A stretch of 59,380 nt of DNA, taken from the NCBI GenBank assembly GCA_009602725.1, contig WELB01000188.1, positions 195,766-255,145 of the forward strand, written 5' to 3'. Shown piece by piece: positions 1 through 12,595 of this stretch. The notes below the pieces were generated by a model. That model saw only the letters and a list, made by a program, of their open reading frames with translations, was not told the origin of the DNA and ran no database searches. Position numbers and translations under genes: made by a program. How positions within the stretch are numbered: position 1 is the first letter of the stretch; every line of letters begins with the position of its first letter. Source of the DNA: Spirogloea muscicola (Eukaryota; Streptophyta; Zygnematophyceae; Spirogloeales; Spirogloeaceae).

Positions 1-123
1 CCGACGCCGGCGCCGTGGCTCCGCGGCTACCGCGTCGGTGCCGCCGCCGCCGCCGCCGGCGCTCTGGCTCGCGGCGTCCGCCCCGCTGACGAAACCTCCA
101 CTGCGCCGCCGCCGCCGCTGTAG

Positions 124-722
124 GCGCCGAAGAAGGAGCAGCCGTCGAAGGTGGCCAAGGCGGCCAAGGCGGGGGGTAAGCAGAAGAAGAAGAAGTGGAG
201 CAAGGGGAAGCAGAAGGAGAAGGTGAACAACATGGTGCTGTTCGACCAGGCGACGTACGACAAGCTGCTCGCCGAAGCGCCCAAGTACAAGCTCATCACG
301 CCCTCCGTTCTCTCCGACCGCCTCCGGGTCAGCCCCCCCAGCCCCATGGCGCTGCTCTTGCGTGTGGGGCTACAAGGCTCTACTGACGACTCTGACGACC
401 TTGTGCTTAATGATGGGCAGCCTGTCTCTTGCTCACGCTTCTGGCGCTGCAGCCGCCATTGCGCATCATTGACGTTGTGCATCCATCGCTTACATGGCTG
501 AAGACGAGGGTAACATAGAGCATGGTTGTGTGAGGCGCTGGCAAAGGCACAGAGACTGACGCTTGCTCTTTCTCCACGGTGGGGCTGCCATGACCTCGTG
601 GAACGCAGATATCGGGCTCGCTGGCACGCAAGGCCGTGCGCGACCTCATGGACAAGGGCGTTATTCGCCTCGTCTCGTCGCACGCCACACAGCAGATCTA
701 CACGCGGGCTACCAACACTTAG
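124..722 (+). CDS. RPS25: 40S ribosomal protein S25 (eS25), start off window
   Basis: This is the small-subunit cytosolic ribosomal protein eS25. Exon 124-327 is Lys-rich and encodes the conserved [14 protein letters not shown] and LSDRLR segments. Exon 609-722 encodes [18 protein letters not shown] and ends in the family's usual YTRATNT before the stop. The intron at 328-608 starts GTCAGC and ends GCAG. Joined, the two exons give 105 residues, close to the usual length of about 108. The first exon begins with APKKEQ directly after a TGTAG acceptor at 119-123, and TAG is in frame just upstream. There is no ATG in bases 1-123, so the start codon must lie in an earlier exon beyond the left edge. 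The protein sits near the exit side of the 40S head and is involved in IRES-type initiation in other eukaryotes. Recognition is firm and only the start is missing. Confidence 0.95.
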
Positions 723-1286
723 GCATGCACGCCACTGTGATGATGGACACGTGATACATCATGATCTGGAAGCTGCCTGGTCCGACTCGCCAGCAGCCCA
801 CACCTTGACCGGCGAAGTAGCCAGTTGGCAGCTGTAGATGCGTGCATCTCTTGCAAATTTGCTGCCTGGCTTTGACCAGTGTTGGGATTGGATTCGACGA
901 AGAAGTACACATTCTACTGGGCGCAATTTGGAGCCCTGTCATTTGTACCTGTGGATCAGTCAGACGGGCAGCCCAAATGCTTGCACTCATGACTTTGAAT
1001 TCTCCAGTAGTGAGGGACATGGCAATACATTTGGGCCACCCGTTTATCCTACATCCGCTGGACTACGCGTGTAGTATTGTGTTTGTATGCCTTCGGCAAT
1101 AGGCTCAAGCACTACGACAGCTTGTGCATCACACATAGCATGCAGGCTGCATTCAATGGACCTCTGCTTTCAGTCAGGAGGAAGATGACTTTGACGACTT
1201 CAGCAAGCTCACCTTGCTTGCTGCTCTTGACTTCACGATTGCAGAGGGGGCGAGCTGATCTGTCGCATCTGTGCCCTAAACGGTGT

Positions 1287-1421
1287 CATTCATGCGCGTC
1301 AAGCTGATATGCCCTGCATGTCAGGGTTGAAGATATGCAGCACGTGAGCTGTCAATTTGAAAATTCTCATACCTCTGTGCCATTCATGAACGTCAAGCTG
1401 AGTTGCCCTGCATGTACGGGC
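1287..1421 (+). repeat. Diverged tandem duplication, about 94-base period
   Basis: Two 40-base segments, at 1287-1326 and 1381-1421, share CATTCATG, CGTCAAGCTGA and TGCCCTGCATGT with a few changes. The bases between them are not clearly duplicated, so this may be an old dispersed duplication. Confidence 0.7.
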
Positions 1422-2360
1422 TAGTAAAGTGCAATGCGCGGTCAGCTTGGACTTTGTTACACCTTTGCATTTGAAGCAACCAGTGGAGATGGACCTGGTC
1501 ATGCACGAACACAGCTTGCATGAGAAGGCGAAACGGCCGCTTGGTCACACAAGGCTCATGAGAGCCCAGTGGTTGGGAACCCATTGGACACCAACCCTGG
1601 GCACATGTAGACACTCAAGCTCTGGCATAACTAAAAGTCAGTTGCCCAGCCACCTGGACTGCAGCCTTAGGAGAAGGTGAGACATGAGCAACAGTGACGA
1701 AGTCAAGATGATGGCATAGGGGCGAGCGTTTGTCTGGTTGTGCAGCTTGGTAGCTCTACCACGCTCTTAAGTCAAGTTGCGTGAGGTAGATGACATGGCA
1801 CCGTCCAGCATCATAAAGACGACAGACGGAGTGGTTGGTCAAGTTGATGAATGAGGTCTTACATGTGACATCGGCCAAACATAAGAGCAGGTTCTTGACA
1901 TTTATCTATTGAAGTGCAGACATGCGATACAGTGCACTACATACTTGTTGGGATGTTTGCAGCTCTCCGCCTACCATCGTTATACATGTCCTTGTACAGA
2001 CTTCGCTGGCATTCGCAGCTGCTCTACTTCATACCAGCAACAGCGAGCCAATAATTAGTCCTGAACAAGGGGATGGCAGCTGGGAGGATGTTTGGTTATT
2101 TCACCACCCTGCCTAATTGTTGGGCAGCACGTCACACTTATGGGATACTACAGGCTACATGTAGTGAAGTCTCGTGAAGTCTCAGCAGCGCTGCTCTGCG
2201 CTGCTCTGCCTAACAGCAGTAAGGTGGATCCGAACCAATCGAAAGCAGACGTGTCGCCCAAGCTGTCCGCATTTGTGCCAAATGACATCAAAGACGCATC
2301 AACTCAACATTGTGGTCATGACCACCTTGACCTTTTCAAGGCTGCAAGCTACTCTGACTT

Positions 2361-2505
2361 GCGGCCGCTGACTAGGGCTTATTGAGCACCCTATGAATGT
2401 AGCCACTTGCGCAGGTGTTTAGCCCCTTCCGGCGTCTTTGAACCTTGTCCAGTTTTTGGGCTGGCCTTTCACAGCCATCGCCCCCTTTCAGGGAAAATGT
2501 CAATA
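2361..2505 (-). repeat. Copy of the GGGCTG-hairpin interspersed repeat
   Basis: Read on the minus strand, this segment carries the GGGGGCGATGGCTGTGAAAG-like core followed by CCAGCCC and the TTCAAAG/GGGGC module. The same order is seen in the copies at 13.2, 14.3, 15.4 and 27.7 kb. It is more diverged than those copies and is isolated from the main cluster. Confidence 0.6.
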
Positions 2506-3470
2506 TCAACTGTTGTACCTCTCGACTGAACCTCAATAGCAGCATTTGTAGAGTCCATGCTTGACTAGTATTGCTTCTCATCTACTTCCCGCCTTTCATC
2601 ATCGGGCATCTGCTCTTTGGGCACCAAGTCCCCTAGTCATTCAAATTACGGGAGACACAAGGACCCACGAGCATTCCCAACAAAATGGCATAAATGCACG
2701 TACATTAACGATCATCATCACATCACCACATCTAATAACAAAACAGTCCTCGCCCAGCAACAACAGATTTCTGGTCCGACCATCATTGCAATGTTTCTGC
2801 ACAAGATCTGCGTCTGGATCAAGCTGTGAGTGGAGGTTCTCAACAGGCCGTGAGCCTTGCAAATCGTGGCGGCAAGAGTTCGTGAGTGACTAGGTACTGC
2901 ATCATGCTCCACTGAAGATCCTCAAATTGCAGGGCTGGGTATGGAACTGAAGAGGAGAGCAACTGTTGCAAGAATGTATGAAGAGGCAGCTAAGCAAGGC
3001 CTCCTACTCCACATCTAAAATCGTCAAGCACGTCGTGTCACGTGTTGGGCATTCGGTTGCTAGAGTGCCACCTCTTGGGCCTCGAGTGACTAGACAATGT
3101 GGAGATGATGGCAATCGTGGCTACAGCACGTGTCCTATCACGCCGCCATCTATAGGCAACCGCCATACCATTGTCCACACTTTGTATTTGTTCTCAGTGA
3201 GGCTTGGACACCCAATTCTCAGAAATTCTTTGATTGCTATTTGAGCCATATCTGCCAAATCATTTTTGGCAGGGGGACCCTAGAATTGCACAGAGATGGT
3301 ACAAGCGGTTGCCTTGATGCTGCGCAGTTGAGCTGCCTCTTTGCCTAGCCATGGCATATCCCTAGAGGAATTCGCCTCAGCATAACGTGGGCAAGGGCGC
3401 TTGAAGGCGCGATGGCAGAAGTAGACTAAGAAGAGAGCAAAATCGCTAAGTGGGCCATTGGAAGCAGACA

Positions 3471-6400
3471 CTACCGCAGCACAGACATACGCTCCAGAAG
3501 CAGGCTCTGCTCAAATTGCCCATTTGAGATGGAGGCCTTCCTCAACTCCGGAATAAAGTGCGACATCTGAATGGTCAAGGTCTGGTGGAAAGCACAGAGG
3601 CACACAGTCTTTCAGCCAAAGCAAGGAAAACGCTCTCTGTAAAGACAGCCCATTGTTGAGCTGTCAGCAATAGCATTTCTGAAACGATAAGTCCAAGTAC
3701 TTGGTGCCATTGTTGTGGTCTGATAAGGCAGCATACGCAGCTGAAGGATGCACAGTGTCTCGAGTTGGTAATAACCAAAAGTAAGTCTATGTTCTAAGCA
3801 AGTCTGACATAAATAGACAACAGACAACAAACAAGATGAGATGTGCAATTAACAGCATGCCTTTGTTATACTCACTTCAAAACCATGGACAAGCTCGTCA
3901 TGAAAGGTCTGGTCATCCATGCCCATCAAGTTGACGTGTACAGCAAGTGCCATCTTGCATGTTGCAGTGAAGACCAGGATGGAGTCTACGAGCTCATGCA
4001 GCTCTCCAGAGCTTGTCCGCGATGAACGTGCAACCGAGTTGCTGCCATCTGTTGGGATGAGGAAAGCGCGGCACACCCCCATCACCCCGCTGTTTACCTG
4101 AACGGCCACGCTGCCCTGCAGCAACCTTTGGAGGGCCTGCACGGCACCAATCACATCAACATAAGTATTCTCCACCCTACTTTTTGCTACATTCCTGCCT
4201 CCACTCTTGAGCAAATCCCTTTGCCTGTTATTAAAATCCCAAGTGGGTCGTGCTATACCACCAGTGTGGCACGTTTGACATTCAATTCAACACTGAAATG
4301 ACAGATCCAAGAATTCAGTCCAAGATTGCATAGAAGCAATGCTGTTAGAAGTAGAGAACTGCTGGCAAACCTGCACGCGTTCTGGCAAGGGAGCAATCTC
4401 CTGGGCGTCGAGCTCGGCCCTCAGTGCCATCGTCCGAGAGCTAATCATGGACACCGCTCCTTGTACAGGCGTGAACTCTTGCAGCTGGGGCACGTAAGCA
4501 GCTACCCATACCATCAGCAGCAGGCCTCCCACTGCTCAGATGGCATGTTCACCAGCCAAGACGGAGTCCTTCCAGCAGTACATCAGAGCACAACCTGCTA
4601 GCAACTATCTCTACTTAGGATATCTTTCAGTCTCAAGGGCCAAGATCTAGATCAACCTGGTAGGAAGTAACTCGCAGGCGGTTGACGAGGCAAGGGAAGG
4701 AGGACTCTGTGCGCAGCACTGTCCGTCGCTTCCACTGGTTCTCAAGGCCGCCCTGTGACTTGCCATCCTTCGTGAAGGGCGTCTCAAATACAAAGCAGCG
4801 AACGGGAGCTTGGCAGTATACAACCTCGCCTTTTGCAACAGAGGACATGTATGTAACATCTGACTCCTCCTGGAGGGGCTCCACGGATGTAATCTGAACG
4901 TAGCAATGTGTCGGGTCCAGCTCATCCAGGTTGACCTGAATGCAAGGAATGGTTGATCATTGCCTGTGCAGTATGATTCGCACGAGACTTAAGAAATTTG
5001 CACCGGCAGTTTGTAGACGTGCATTAAATTATGAAAGCAATCCCAAGACTGACCTGTCGGGAGTCAGGAAGAAAGGACAGAGGGATGCTGCCACTGCTTG
5101 ATTGCTCGTGCACAGCTCTCATCTTCTTCATGATGTCACCAAGCCTGACTTCTGGTCCCTCCTTATAAATGAATTCTCTGCCCAGCAACAATACATACAA
5201 TGAGCTCATCGACTGGGCAAGCGAAGGCTCTGCCTTCGTGAGCCTTCAGTGTCACCACGCGTGTAATTCTTTCCTGGACACTCAGCTATGCTAGTTACTC
5301 AAATACCAAACAATTCATCTCGACAAGAAATAGGCTTCCAGCGAAGCAACCTTATAGGGGACTTAGAAACCCTCAATGATTAAGGCAACAGTACCTGAAA
5401 GCAAGCACTCCGAATTGGTCCCCATAAAAGCCTACGCGGTAGTAAGCCGCATCTTTGACAGGGATAAGATGAAGTTTCTGAAACATACAGAAGTGATACA
5501 ACACAGGGGTACAATCAGCATCACAGGATTCTACTCACTATTGCAATTTAATCTTCGCAAAATAGAGAGGATTAGTTCAGTAGACATGGTCACCTGCTCA
5601 GCCAGCCAAGCATAGTGCTTGCTCAACTCAAGCTCCATGAGTGAAACCTGCAGCAGCAGACAAGGTGAAGCAGGCACATGCAGATTCAGCGACAGTCAAG
5701 ATGCCCAACCAATCAGTCAGTCAGTCAAACCATCAATCAATCAACGTAACACTCAAATAGATTATATGAAATCAAGCATCCAGTCGAACTTGCATTCAGT
5801 CCGTCAATTAATCTCAGAAATCCTGTAAGAGGCATGAATAAGGCCATGCCGCAGAGTTCTGAGTGAACGGCAAAGAATGTCATCCAGATGAGCTGACTCA
5901 AGGCATCAGATGACCCAGCAGTGCATGCAGTGAAGCACATTAGAAGTAACCTGAACTTCGTCTAGTGAAGCACAGTATACAGGAAGAATGAGCTCAAGCA
6001 GGTATGCGCCAAAGTGCCTGAGTTCTGCCTTCACAAACAAATCATGAGCCATCTGCAGAAGAAGTAGACAAAGTCAGATGTGGTCCTTATAATCAGAAAT
6101 GTATATTCTGCAACACTGCAAACTGCTATAGAGACACATTAGCTTGCTTGACCTCAGACGCAAGATGTTTGCTTTCATCACAAGCCAATGCACTTGCAAA
6201 GGGCCACCAGCAAGCACCTGCATGTACTTGAGTGCAGCCTCTGCATTGAGCTTAGAGGCACCATAGCCATAGATCTCCATGTCTGCACAATGACAAGCTC
6301 CTCCATTGAGGCGCAACACAGGTCACCCACAAGTATGCACGCCCATCACCGTGTCATCAATCTCAACAACTTGCCCGCCTCTCTCTATCATGTGAAGTAG

Positions 6401-9400
6401 GAGTAGTGCTGCGCAGCTGAGCTTAAGTCTGTCAGCTCTGGGCTCTAGGAGATGATTGCATGCTTTTGTACAACCAGCTAGCTGAAATTCATCTGGTATG
6501 TCCTTCCAATTGGCATCAAAATAGAATTCGAGATGCAAATTCTGACTGCCCAGATTTGCACCACAAATAAGAATATGAGCATGCTCTGCAAGCGCGAAGC
6601 CAACCTGCAGCAGTGGCTGAATCAAGCATGGCAACTTGCAGATGCTGCAAACTGGGGCACAGCAATACCAATATTGCTACATGGGTCTTGTCCCAGGGCG
6701 AGTCCTTCCTGGCAACAGTGGCCTACAGACAAAGATGGAGGCATTGTCAGCACAGAAGAAGGGTTAGTGTTCGTGGAGCATTCGTGCCAGTTTCGAGTGC
6801 ACCCATATCATCGTCAGCACTGGGCAAGAACACAGTCAAATAATGCACAAAGGAATCCACTGCACAATGTGGTGAAAGAGGACACTGCTCTGCTGCTGCT
6901 CCTTACCAGGACCATCATGCCGGCAATGGCCAAGGTGCATTGGCCAGCCTCCGCCCAGGAGCTGTTCTCAATGTGCCGGTTGCTGAGGTGCATCAGCCAC
7001 ATGATGTGGAGTTCTGGCACATGCGCATATGCCATTGCCAGGGCCTCCAGCGTCTCCAGCTGCAGGTGGGAGTCAGTCGACATCATCATCTCCTGCACAA
7101 CAACATCAGCTACTGTCATGATCATGACTCACCAGCAGGGTTGACAAAATGACCTGCATTAAAAATTTCTAGCATGTTTGAAGGTGTTAAGAGAGCAAAC
7201 CAAGCGGGAGTGCTCCACAAATGCCTCCAGCACCCTCAGCTGCACCTCCCGCAAATCATGGACGTCCTCCCAATTCCACCTGACGAAGAAACATTTAACA
7301 ACCTTACAGAGTTTGACATAGGAGCAACGGCCACCACAGTTAGACAGACAAAGTGCTCAACACAGCGCACATGCAATATTGCTGCGCTGAGGACGTGGTC
7401 TGGAAACCTTGCATCCTCTCCAAGGAATCTGCTCATGATTATTATCAAGGTACACAGGGCACATGGTGATGTCTAAGCTAGCAGACCTGTTAATGCTTTC
7501 GCCAGGTCGGACTGCCTCCAGGCTGGTATTGGCAAGGCCGCATTCTACCAAGGAAGCTGATATCTCATCCTGGCCCATGGTCAAATTCGCACAACTCAAT
7601 ACCTCCTTGTCATGACAGTGTGTATGACATGCCTTGCTTGCCATGAAGGTATTGATCGAAATGCTTGAAGCTGTAGCCCAGGGGCTCTATCAAGCTTCCA
7701 GGCATGCATAACACCTCAACACGCTACAGTCAAAGACAAACCTGGCCGTCCCCTCAGTTTGTGCAAATTTCTGTAAGCTCTACAGACAGGTAGCTCAGCT
7801 AGACTGACGCACAACTATCAAGCACTCTCAACCGTCCATGTCCTCGTCTGACAGGCATACTATAAATTTCCCAAGTGGACATACCCACGATCCGAGCTGG
7901 AGGAGGGAGTGGCGCAAGCGGCGAACTCCGCTTGTGAGTTCCAGCATGAGGAAGTCGGAGTGCGAACGGTCCAGGAGGCCCATCTTCGACAAAATTTCTG
8001 ACATGGTCAGTGATAGCATCACCTTCAGCCGGCTGATGCTGCCCAGGTGCAGGAACGAGTTCTGAGGAGGAAACATGGAAGTAGAGCAGAGGTCGTAAGC
8101 ACCACTTGTCAAAAAGCTGGCCCTGTCGCCTAGCATGTAGAGATCCTATCAACTACTACTGCCAGGGTGCTTCAAAGATACCATCAATGTCTGACCAATG
8201 CATTGAGCATGGCAAGGACTGCTACACTTGCCCACGCCAGCTAGCATCACTTGCCCACATGCATGCAACACAATCAAATTTGTGAAAACGTCCAGCTTGC
8301 TAGTGCCAGCCATAACATGCTTGCTAGACTTGCTGTAAGCAAGCAATCAACTGTACCCGTATGAGCAGTAGCATGGCAACCACGGCTCGCTTACGCAATG
8401 CAACGCTGTGGACCACCATCAAGCGCATCAACTGCACGCATCCAGACGTGTGTCAGCCAAGTGATATGTGGGCTCTCATAGTCAGCACTGTGATGACCAC
8501 CTTGACTAATTTCCACATTATCAACAGCTTGTTGATCAGGGCACTACGAATATGATGGGCCTTAGCGTCTGTCGGCTATATACACCAACTCGAGATCGTT
8601 CTAACTTCTGGTCATCATGAAGCCTTTGGTCTACAGGTGCTTGACAAAACCTGCTGACCTGAAAGAGGATCTCTCTGAGCGCCTTGTCGTCGAAACCAAG
8701 GAGCAAGTCGCCGTTCTCCTCAAAGAGGCTCGCGAATGTTGGCAGGAATGCTGCCCAGCTGTCCAGGTTTGCACATCCCGACTGCAGGAAACTGGTGAGG
8801 AGCCCAGCCATGCTGCCGCTACCAGCAACACCACCACCTTCGCTGTGCAGGTCCGACTCAGCGTCGCTGCTCATGGCTGGGTCGTCAAAGCAGGCATCCA
8901 GTGACATGGCTCGCCGTATGCCAGCTGGTGCCATGGCTGACGACGCGTTTAGCACAGGGCTCTCATCAGGTGAGGACTTGGCCGCCCTCCTTGCGGAGCC
9001 ACCATACCGCTTCAGGAGGTTGGCACCAAGGCCCCGGCCGTGAATGAACCCTGGTGTCTTTCGCACCATCGGCGATGTTTCGCTCTCGCTTGTATTCGAC
9101 GAGGGCGGCGGCGAGTGCCGAGCAACCTGGCCAGCCTTCCCAGGAGGGCGTTGCCAGCCCACCATGCCTCTTTTGGGAGGCGAGCCAGCAGGCGAGCTGG
9201 CACTGGAGGTCGGTAGTGAGTCCGACAGAATGCCCTCAGGGTGGATGCGGGATGATGCGGTGGGCTGCAGGTTGCGCTGATGGTGCGGCACAGCAAAATG
9301 AGAGGCATTGCCGGCAAGAGATTGGCCATGGCTGGCGCCGCCACTTTCGCCCGAATCAGCCATCCGTGCCTTGGCTGCTAGTGGCGGGAGGCTGCGAGTC

Positions 9401-12400
9401 CGCAGGATTGGCAATGGTGGTGGAAACGAAGTGGCACAGAGGGCGGCGCCGCCGGCGCCACTGCCATCGCCGCCGCTGCCGTTGGGCTTGCTTGTTGGCG
9501 AGATGGGCTCATGTGGCCGCCACTCCTCCTCCAACGGCGCCGGTGCTGTGTACTGTACCTTGATGGGGTAGAGCTCCTTGATGTGAGGAGGTGGACTCGC
9601 TACGACGCTTGACGCCACCCTGCCCTCGGCTGCCGCCACTGGCTCAACCTCTTCCAACTCCGTGATGGACGCCAGGCTCGACGTGTGCGAGAGCGTGCGT
9701 GCCATCCCTTGGCTCTTCAAAGGCGACAGACCTGGTGACTGCCTGCGGCCCCCTGATACTGGGGACAGGCCCGCTGCTGCTGACGTCGCCGCATCGTCCT
9801 GGGAGGGGTAAGTCAGTGCGGGCAGTTCACCAGCCAGAGCAGCACGGCGGCGCACCGTGTTGGGAGTGTGTGGCAGCCTACCACTGCCCTCCATGGAGGA
9901 CGTGGACGGCGTCCCGATGGAGGATGATGACGACCCGCCTTTGTCTGCAGCCAGCATCTCAGGGATGCGGATGGCCAGGGCCGGGAGGCGCCGCGGCAGC
10001 ATGTCATAAGAGATTTCCGCTGTACTGCAGCGGACGTCCATGGCACCTTGGGTCTCCTCGCCAGCCAGCTGCGCTGTGAGCCCGCTGCCAACTGGCCTCG
10101 TGAGGTCCACTTGGAGATCAGGACCGGCCGCTCTGGCGGCGCTCTGTGACTCCAGCTTGGGCTCTGCATTCGAGTTGTCCAGCTTGTGCTGCAATGACGG
10201 CCCCAGCCAGCTGCCGGACTTGGGCGGCAGGGCCTCAGGTGACAGAGCCATGCGTGGCGTGTTGCCCTGCTGTGGTGATTGAGGACTGGACAGGTAATTA
10301 GCATCGCCGTCTTTGTTTGAATCCACTAGGGTGAGGACATTCGCAGACGTTGATGCAAAATCCACCGAGTCGGCGATGGCGGCAACGCCATCTGCCATCC
10401 CAAAGTTGTCAGCCCAACTTGGTAAGACTGCATCAATGTATTAGACGAGGGCTTAGCGCTTGGGTCTGGGACCATGGGGTCACGTATACGAAACATGACT
10501 ACGAGTAGGGAACATGTTGGACAGGGCCCACACCTTGCCCCTGCATGAGCACGTCATTGCGGCGCACGACATACACGGCACAGCCCCTGGGCGCGCTCCG
10601 CACGAGGATCTTCCCGAGCGCCCCCTTGTTGCTGCTGGCTCGCAAAACCATCGGATTACGCTGCCCGTCAACTAAGTCCTCCCCCACAAGAGCGAAAGCA
10701 CAGCTTGACAGGCACAGGGTCAAGTGCAACTGCGCACGCTGAGTTGGTAAAACTCCTCTACTGCATTGAAACTGTGCAGCTGCCGCACACAACTTTGCTG
10801 GATGCTAACCCACAAGGAGATGATGTGCTTTGGTCCAGGCAAGTGCAACGCAGGCTTGACCTGAAGAAGTGCGTCTTGGAGCTGCCCACGACGAGCGCCG
10901 ATGCGCTCAGCTCTTGGAGCTTAAGCGCAATGCCTTTCTCGACGACCTCGCACATGGCCTTCGCCACCCCAACTTGGACCTGCAAGTTGCAGAACATCCG
11001 CCATGTCAGGGCCCAAGATCCAAGCTCTGTTGCACCCTCCTGGCGTCCACTTTCTCCAGTACACGATGGAGCTTTGGATACTGTCCACCACGACGCACTA
11101 ATCATTGAGCATCATGAAGGCTCCCCAGACCTTATTACCGCAGCTTCCTTCCCGGAGGCACGAAGGCCTGATCAGCGTCGCCGCTGAGGGCCTCTACTTG
11201 CGCAAGCCGCACGCACCTGTGGCCTGGCCTTGGCCCTGATCACCTCCTGGTAGTGGACAGTGAGTGCAGAGCGCCGATGCACTGCCGCGGTCCGAGCCTG
11301 CGCCGCCTTCTCGAACGGCGTTGGACTGACGTCCATACCAGTCTGCAACGCCGGGCTCGGCAGCACAGACCTTGTCACCGGCACAGACTTGGAACATGGA
11401 CTCTGGACATTGGACTGCAGAGTTCGACTTTGAATCTAGACTGAGGATCAGAGGCGGCCCAAGGCCATGAACATCAGAAAGAGGCAGAGGATGACTCTGT
11501 AAACACGGGCCAGGCGTCGAGTCCACTATGGTCAAGTCTGACGAGTCCGCCACATACCTTTCTCAGCCATTCCGCCAAAGGCGAATCATGGCAGCCCGTG
11601 GTTGGTAGCTGGTAGAGTGGCCTTACCAGTTGCTTCGCCATGGCGCGCGTTGCTATCTCGTACTGCGTCATGAGCGGGTCCACGGCCTGCTTAGAGTACG
11701 TTTCCGCGCTAGCTTTGGGCACTGCACTCAGTGGCACCAGCTTGCCATCTGCAATGCCGGCGATGGCACCCACCCGCCACCGTCAGCTCAGAGCCGATGG
11801 CAGAGGCTGGGAGGCTGCCCATCAGACTAAAGCGCTAGACTCTGGCAACATAGAGCATTGCCAGAAGTACGCTGGTTTGCTGCTGGTGTCCAGTCTGTGC
11901 CCGACTGCAGCCAGCTTGTGACCTGACCTGGCATAGCCAGCCGGCTGATTATGCACGAAGTGCACAACACAAAAGCCCTGCGCAGACAGCTAACAGAGGG
12001 CGGAGCCACTGGCGCCAGCGGTGCCGAGCCAGGTCCAACACACCCGCCACGGAGTAGCTAGCAGCCAGGGAGCGAGCCCCGGGCCCCGGGAGGCTCACCA
12101 GCTGTTGGGACCTTCGTGAGGATGTGCAGCAGGATGATGGTCGCCTCCTTGCCGCCCTGGCGCGGGTCAGCGCCGCAGAGAGCCGAGCCGTCAGGGCCGG
12201 CAAAGCCGGCGGCCGCCGCACGAGCGCCGCAAAGCCGGCGCTGTCCCAGCAGGCCCAGCCGCAGCTGCTCAAGTCGTAACTACCTGTGGCCATGAGCAAG
12301 CTGGGACTCGCTCACCTGGCCCTGCGCGAGGTTACGCAGCGCCCAGCGGATGGCGTCCAGGCTCGCCTGGTCCACAGCCGGGCCGCCGCGCAGGCTCACC

Positions 12401-12480
12401 GCCACCACAATCCTCCGCGGCGGCGGGCAGCTCGCCGGCGCCGCCGCCTTACCGCCGCCGTCGGGCCGCAGGCCCGTCAT
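3471..12480 (-). CDS. SPK1: SPIKE1-like DOCK-family guanine nucleotide exchange factor
   Basis: This is a plant-type DOCK protein, an activator of Rho/ROP GTPases that signals to the actin machinery. The last 15 exons are phase-consistent: 8431-8357, 8061-7885, 7569-7487, 7279-7201, 7059-6907, 6722-6605, 6282-6218, 6052-5951, 5647-5594, 5477-5395, 5177-5054, 4935-4657, 4484-4371, 4136-3876 and 3581-3471. They encode the C-terminal 625 residues with a full DHR2 domain. Visible blocks include VPELHIMWLMHL, YGYGASKLNAEAALKY, YYRVGFYG, FETPFTKDGKSQGGLENQW and the nucleotide-sensor region LQGSVAVQVNSG. A large exon (8659 to about 10398) ends in a conserved stretch but is mostly Ser/Pro/Ala-rich. 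Exons near 12100-12290 and 12316-12480 match the armadillo-like middle region (KEATIILLHILTK). Boundaries at 10.4-12.1 kb are not resolved. No DHR1/C2 domain was found. The start at 12480 is the first ATG of the last supported exon. Confidence 0.85.
8659..10398 (-). other. SPK1 giant exon with disordered Ser/Pro/Ala-rich insert
   Basis: This exon of about 580 codons belongs to the SPK1 gene rather than to a gene of its own. Its last 50 residues (WAAFLPTFASLFEENGD to ILFQ) fit the family region just before the exon at 8431, and its donor CAG|GTCAGC keeps phase. The preceding 520 or so residues are rich in Ser, Pro, Ala and Gly and have no recognisable domain. The equivalent linker in land-plant SPIKE1 is much shorter. 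The upstream acceptor was not fixed. The reading frame remains open above the ATG at 10398 for at least several codons. Confidence 0.7.
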
Positions 12481-12552
12481 GACGGCCGCTCACAGGCCCC
12501 TAGCCTCCGCACCGCGCCAGCCGCGGCCTCCAAGTGCCGCTATTGCCACCGC

Positions 12553-12595
12553 AACCACCGCCGCCGCCGCCGCCGCCGCCGCCGCGCGGCATTCG
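12553..12595 (+). repeat. GCC/CGC triplet tract at SPK1 5' side
   Basis: An almost pure CCGCCG run lies just upstream of the proposed SPK1 start. Similar runs occur at the 5' ends of most other genes in the window. Confidence 0.85.

Larger units (their letters stand above)
723..3470. other. Convergent intergenic region RPS25 / SPK1
   Basis: No gene was recognised in this 2.7 kb between two 3' ends. It contains a diverged tandem duplication near 1287-1421 and one reverse-oriented copy of the interspersed repeat family near 2361-2500. The open frames here are short and have no recognisable domains. Confidence 0.6.

Noticed and set aside
4608-4632. Minus-strand ATATCCTAAG as a second U12 donor in SPK1
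   Set aside because: It lies beyond two in-frame stops, and the exon ends cleanly at 4657 with CAG|GTTGAT joining in phase to the next conserved exon.
8536-10398. A stand-alone 620-residue gene starting at 10398
   Set aside because: Its last part matches the SPIKE1 family and splices in phase at 8659 to the next SPK1 exon. The residues read beyond that donor are intron.
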